This document shows positions 6,481-6,521 of a stretch of DNA of 6,521 bases, one piece after another. The position numbers and the translations under genes were made by a program. Each line of letters begins with the position of its first letter. The first letter of the stretch is position 1. Source of the DNA: Desulfovibrio sp. (lineage in GTDB: Bacteria; Desulfobacterota; Desulfovibrionia; Desulfovibrionales; Desulfovibrionaceae); assembly GCA_031275955.1 (NCBI GenBank), contig JAISNZ010000162.1:1-6521 (forward strand), given 5' to 3'. The notes beneath the pieces were generated by a model. That model saw nothing but the letters and a program-made list of their open reading frames with translations, searched no databases and had not been told where the DNA came from.

Positions 6481-6521
6481 GTGGACAAAAAGGGGCAGGG
6501 TGTCCGAGGCCTCTCCTCTGG

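Noticed and set aside
1..6521. CRISPR arrays, tRNA or rRNA genes, insertion sequences
   Set aside because: No spaced direct repeats, tRNA-like cloverleaf, transposase motif or terminal inverted repeats were seen; nearly all bases are in the minus-strand genes.

Overview
The window is GC-rich, densely coded and read almost entirely from the minus strand. It holds the promoter-proximal part of a leucine-biosynthesis operon (leuA, then leuC running off the left edge). Upstream of that, at higher coordinates, is a translationally coupled three-gene block: a GGDEF signalling protein, a family-4 glycosyltransferase and a membrane polyprenyl-phosphate sugar transferase. The organism is probably a Gram-negative bacterium. 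The leuA-leuC pairing, the short 'LeuC/HacA' type of LeuC and the EpsB-like sugar transferase are compatible with a Desulfobacterota relative, but this is an impression from protein style and not a proven placement.

Layout in the direction of transcription (high to low coordinates). About 6521-6481 is the edge, with the GGDEF reading frame still open. 6480-5611 encodes a PAS-like plus GGDEF protein with degenerate active and inhibitory sites. 5614-4469 encodes a GT4 glycosyltransferase. 4472-3126 encodes a WbaP/EpsB-like initiating sugar-phosphate transferase. The genes of this block overlap by 4 bases at each junction (ATGA, then GTGA). A roughly 100-base gap follows, carrying a good sigma-70-type promoter (TTGACC-17-TATAGA). 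Directly behind it lies a 39-codon ORF (3029-2910) with a Leu/Ile/Val-rich hydrophobic end. Then comes a 149-base untranslated stretch with strong inverted repeats, a clear Shine-Dalgarno sequence, leuA (2760-1237), and leuC one base later (1235 to beyond position 1).

Function. LeuA and LeuC (with a LeuD expected beyond the left edge) carry 2-oxoisovalerate to 3-isopropylmalate in leucine synthesis. The polysaccharide block would load the first sugar phosphate on a lipid carrier (sugar transferase) and add a further sugar (GT4), with the GGDEF-family protein as a possible nucleotide sensor or regulator.

The most interesting part is the leu leader. The placement of promoter, short Leu-rich ORF, and mutually exclusive GC-rich pairings just ahead of leuA resembles a transcription-attenuation region. 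A plain small membrane protein is a serious alternative.
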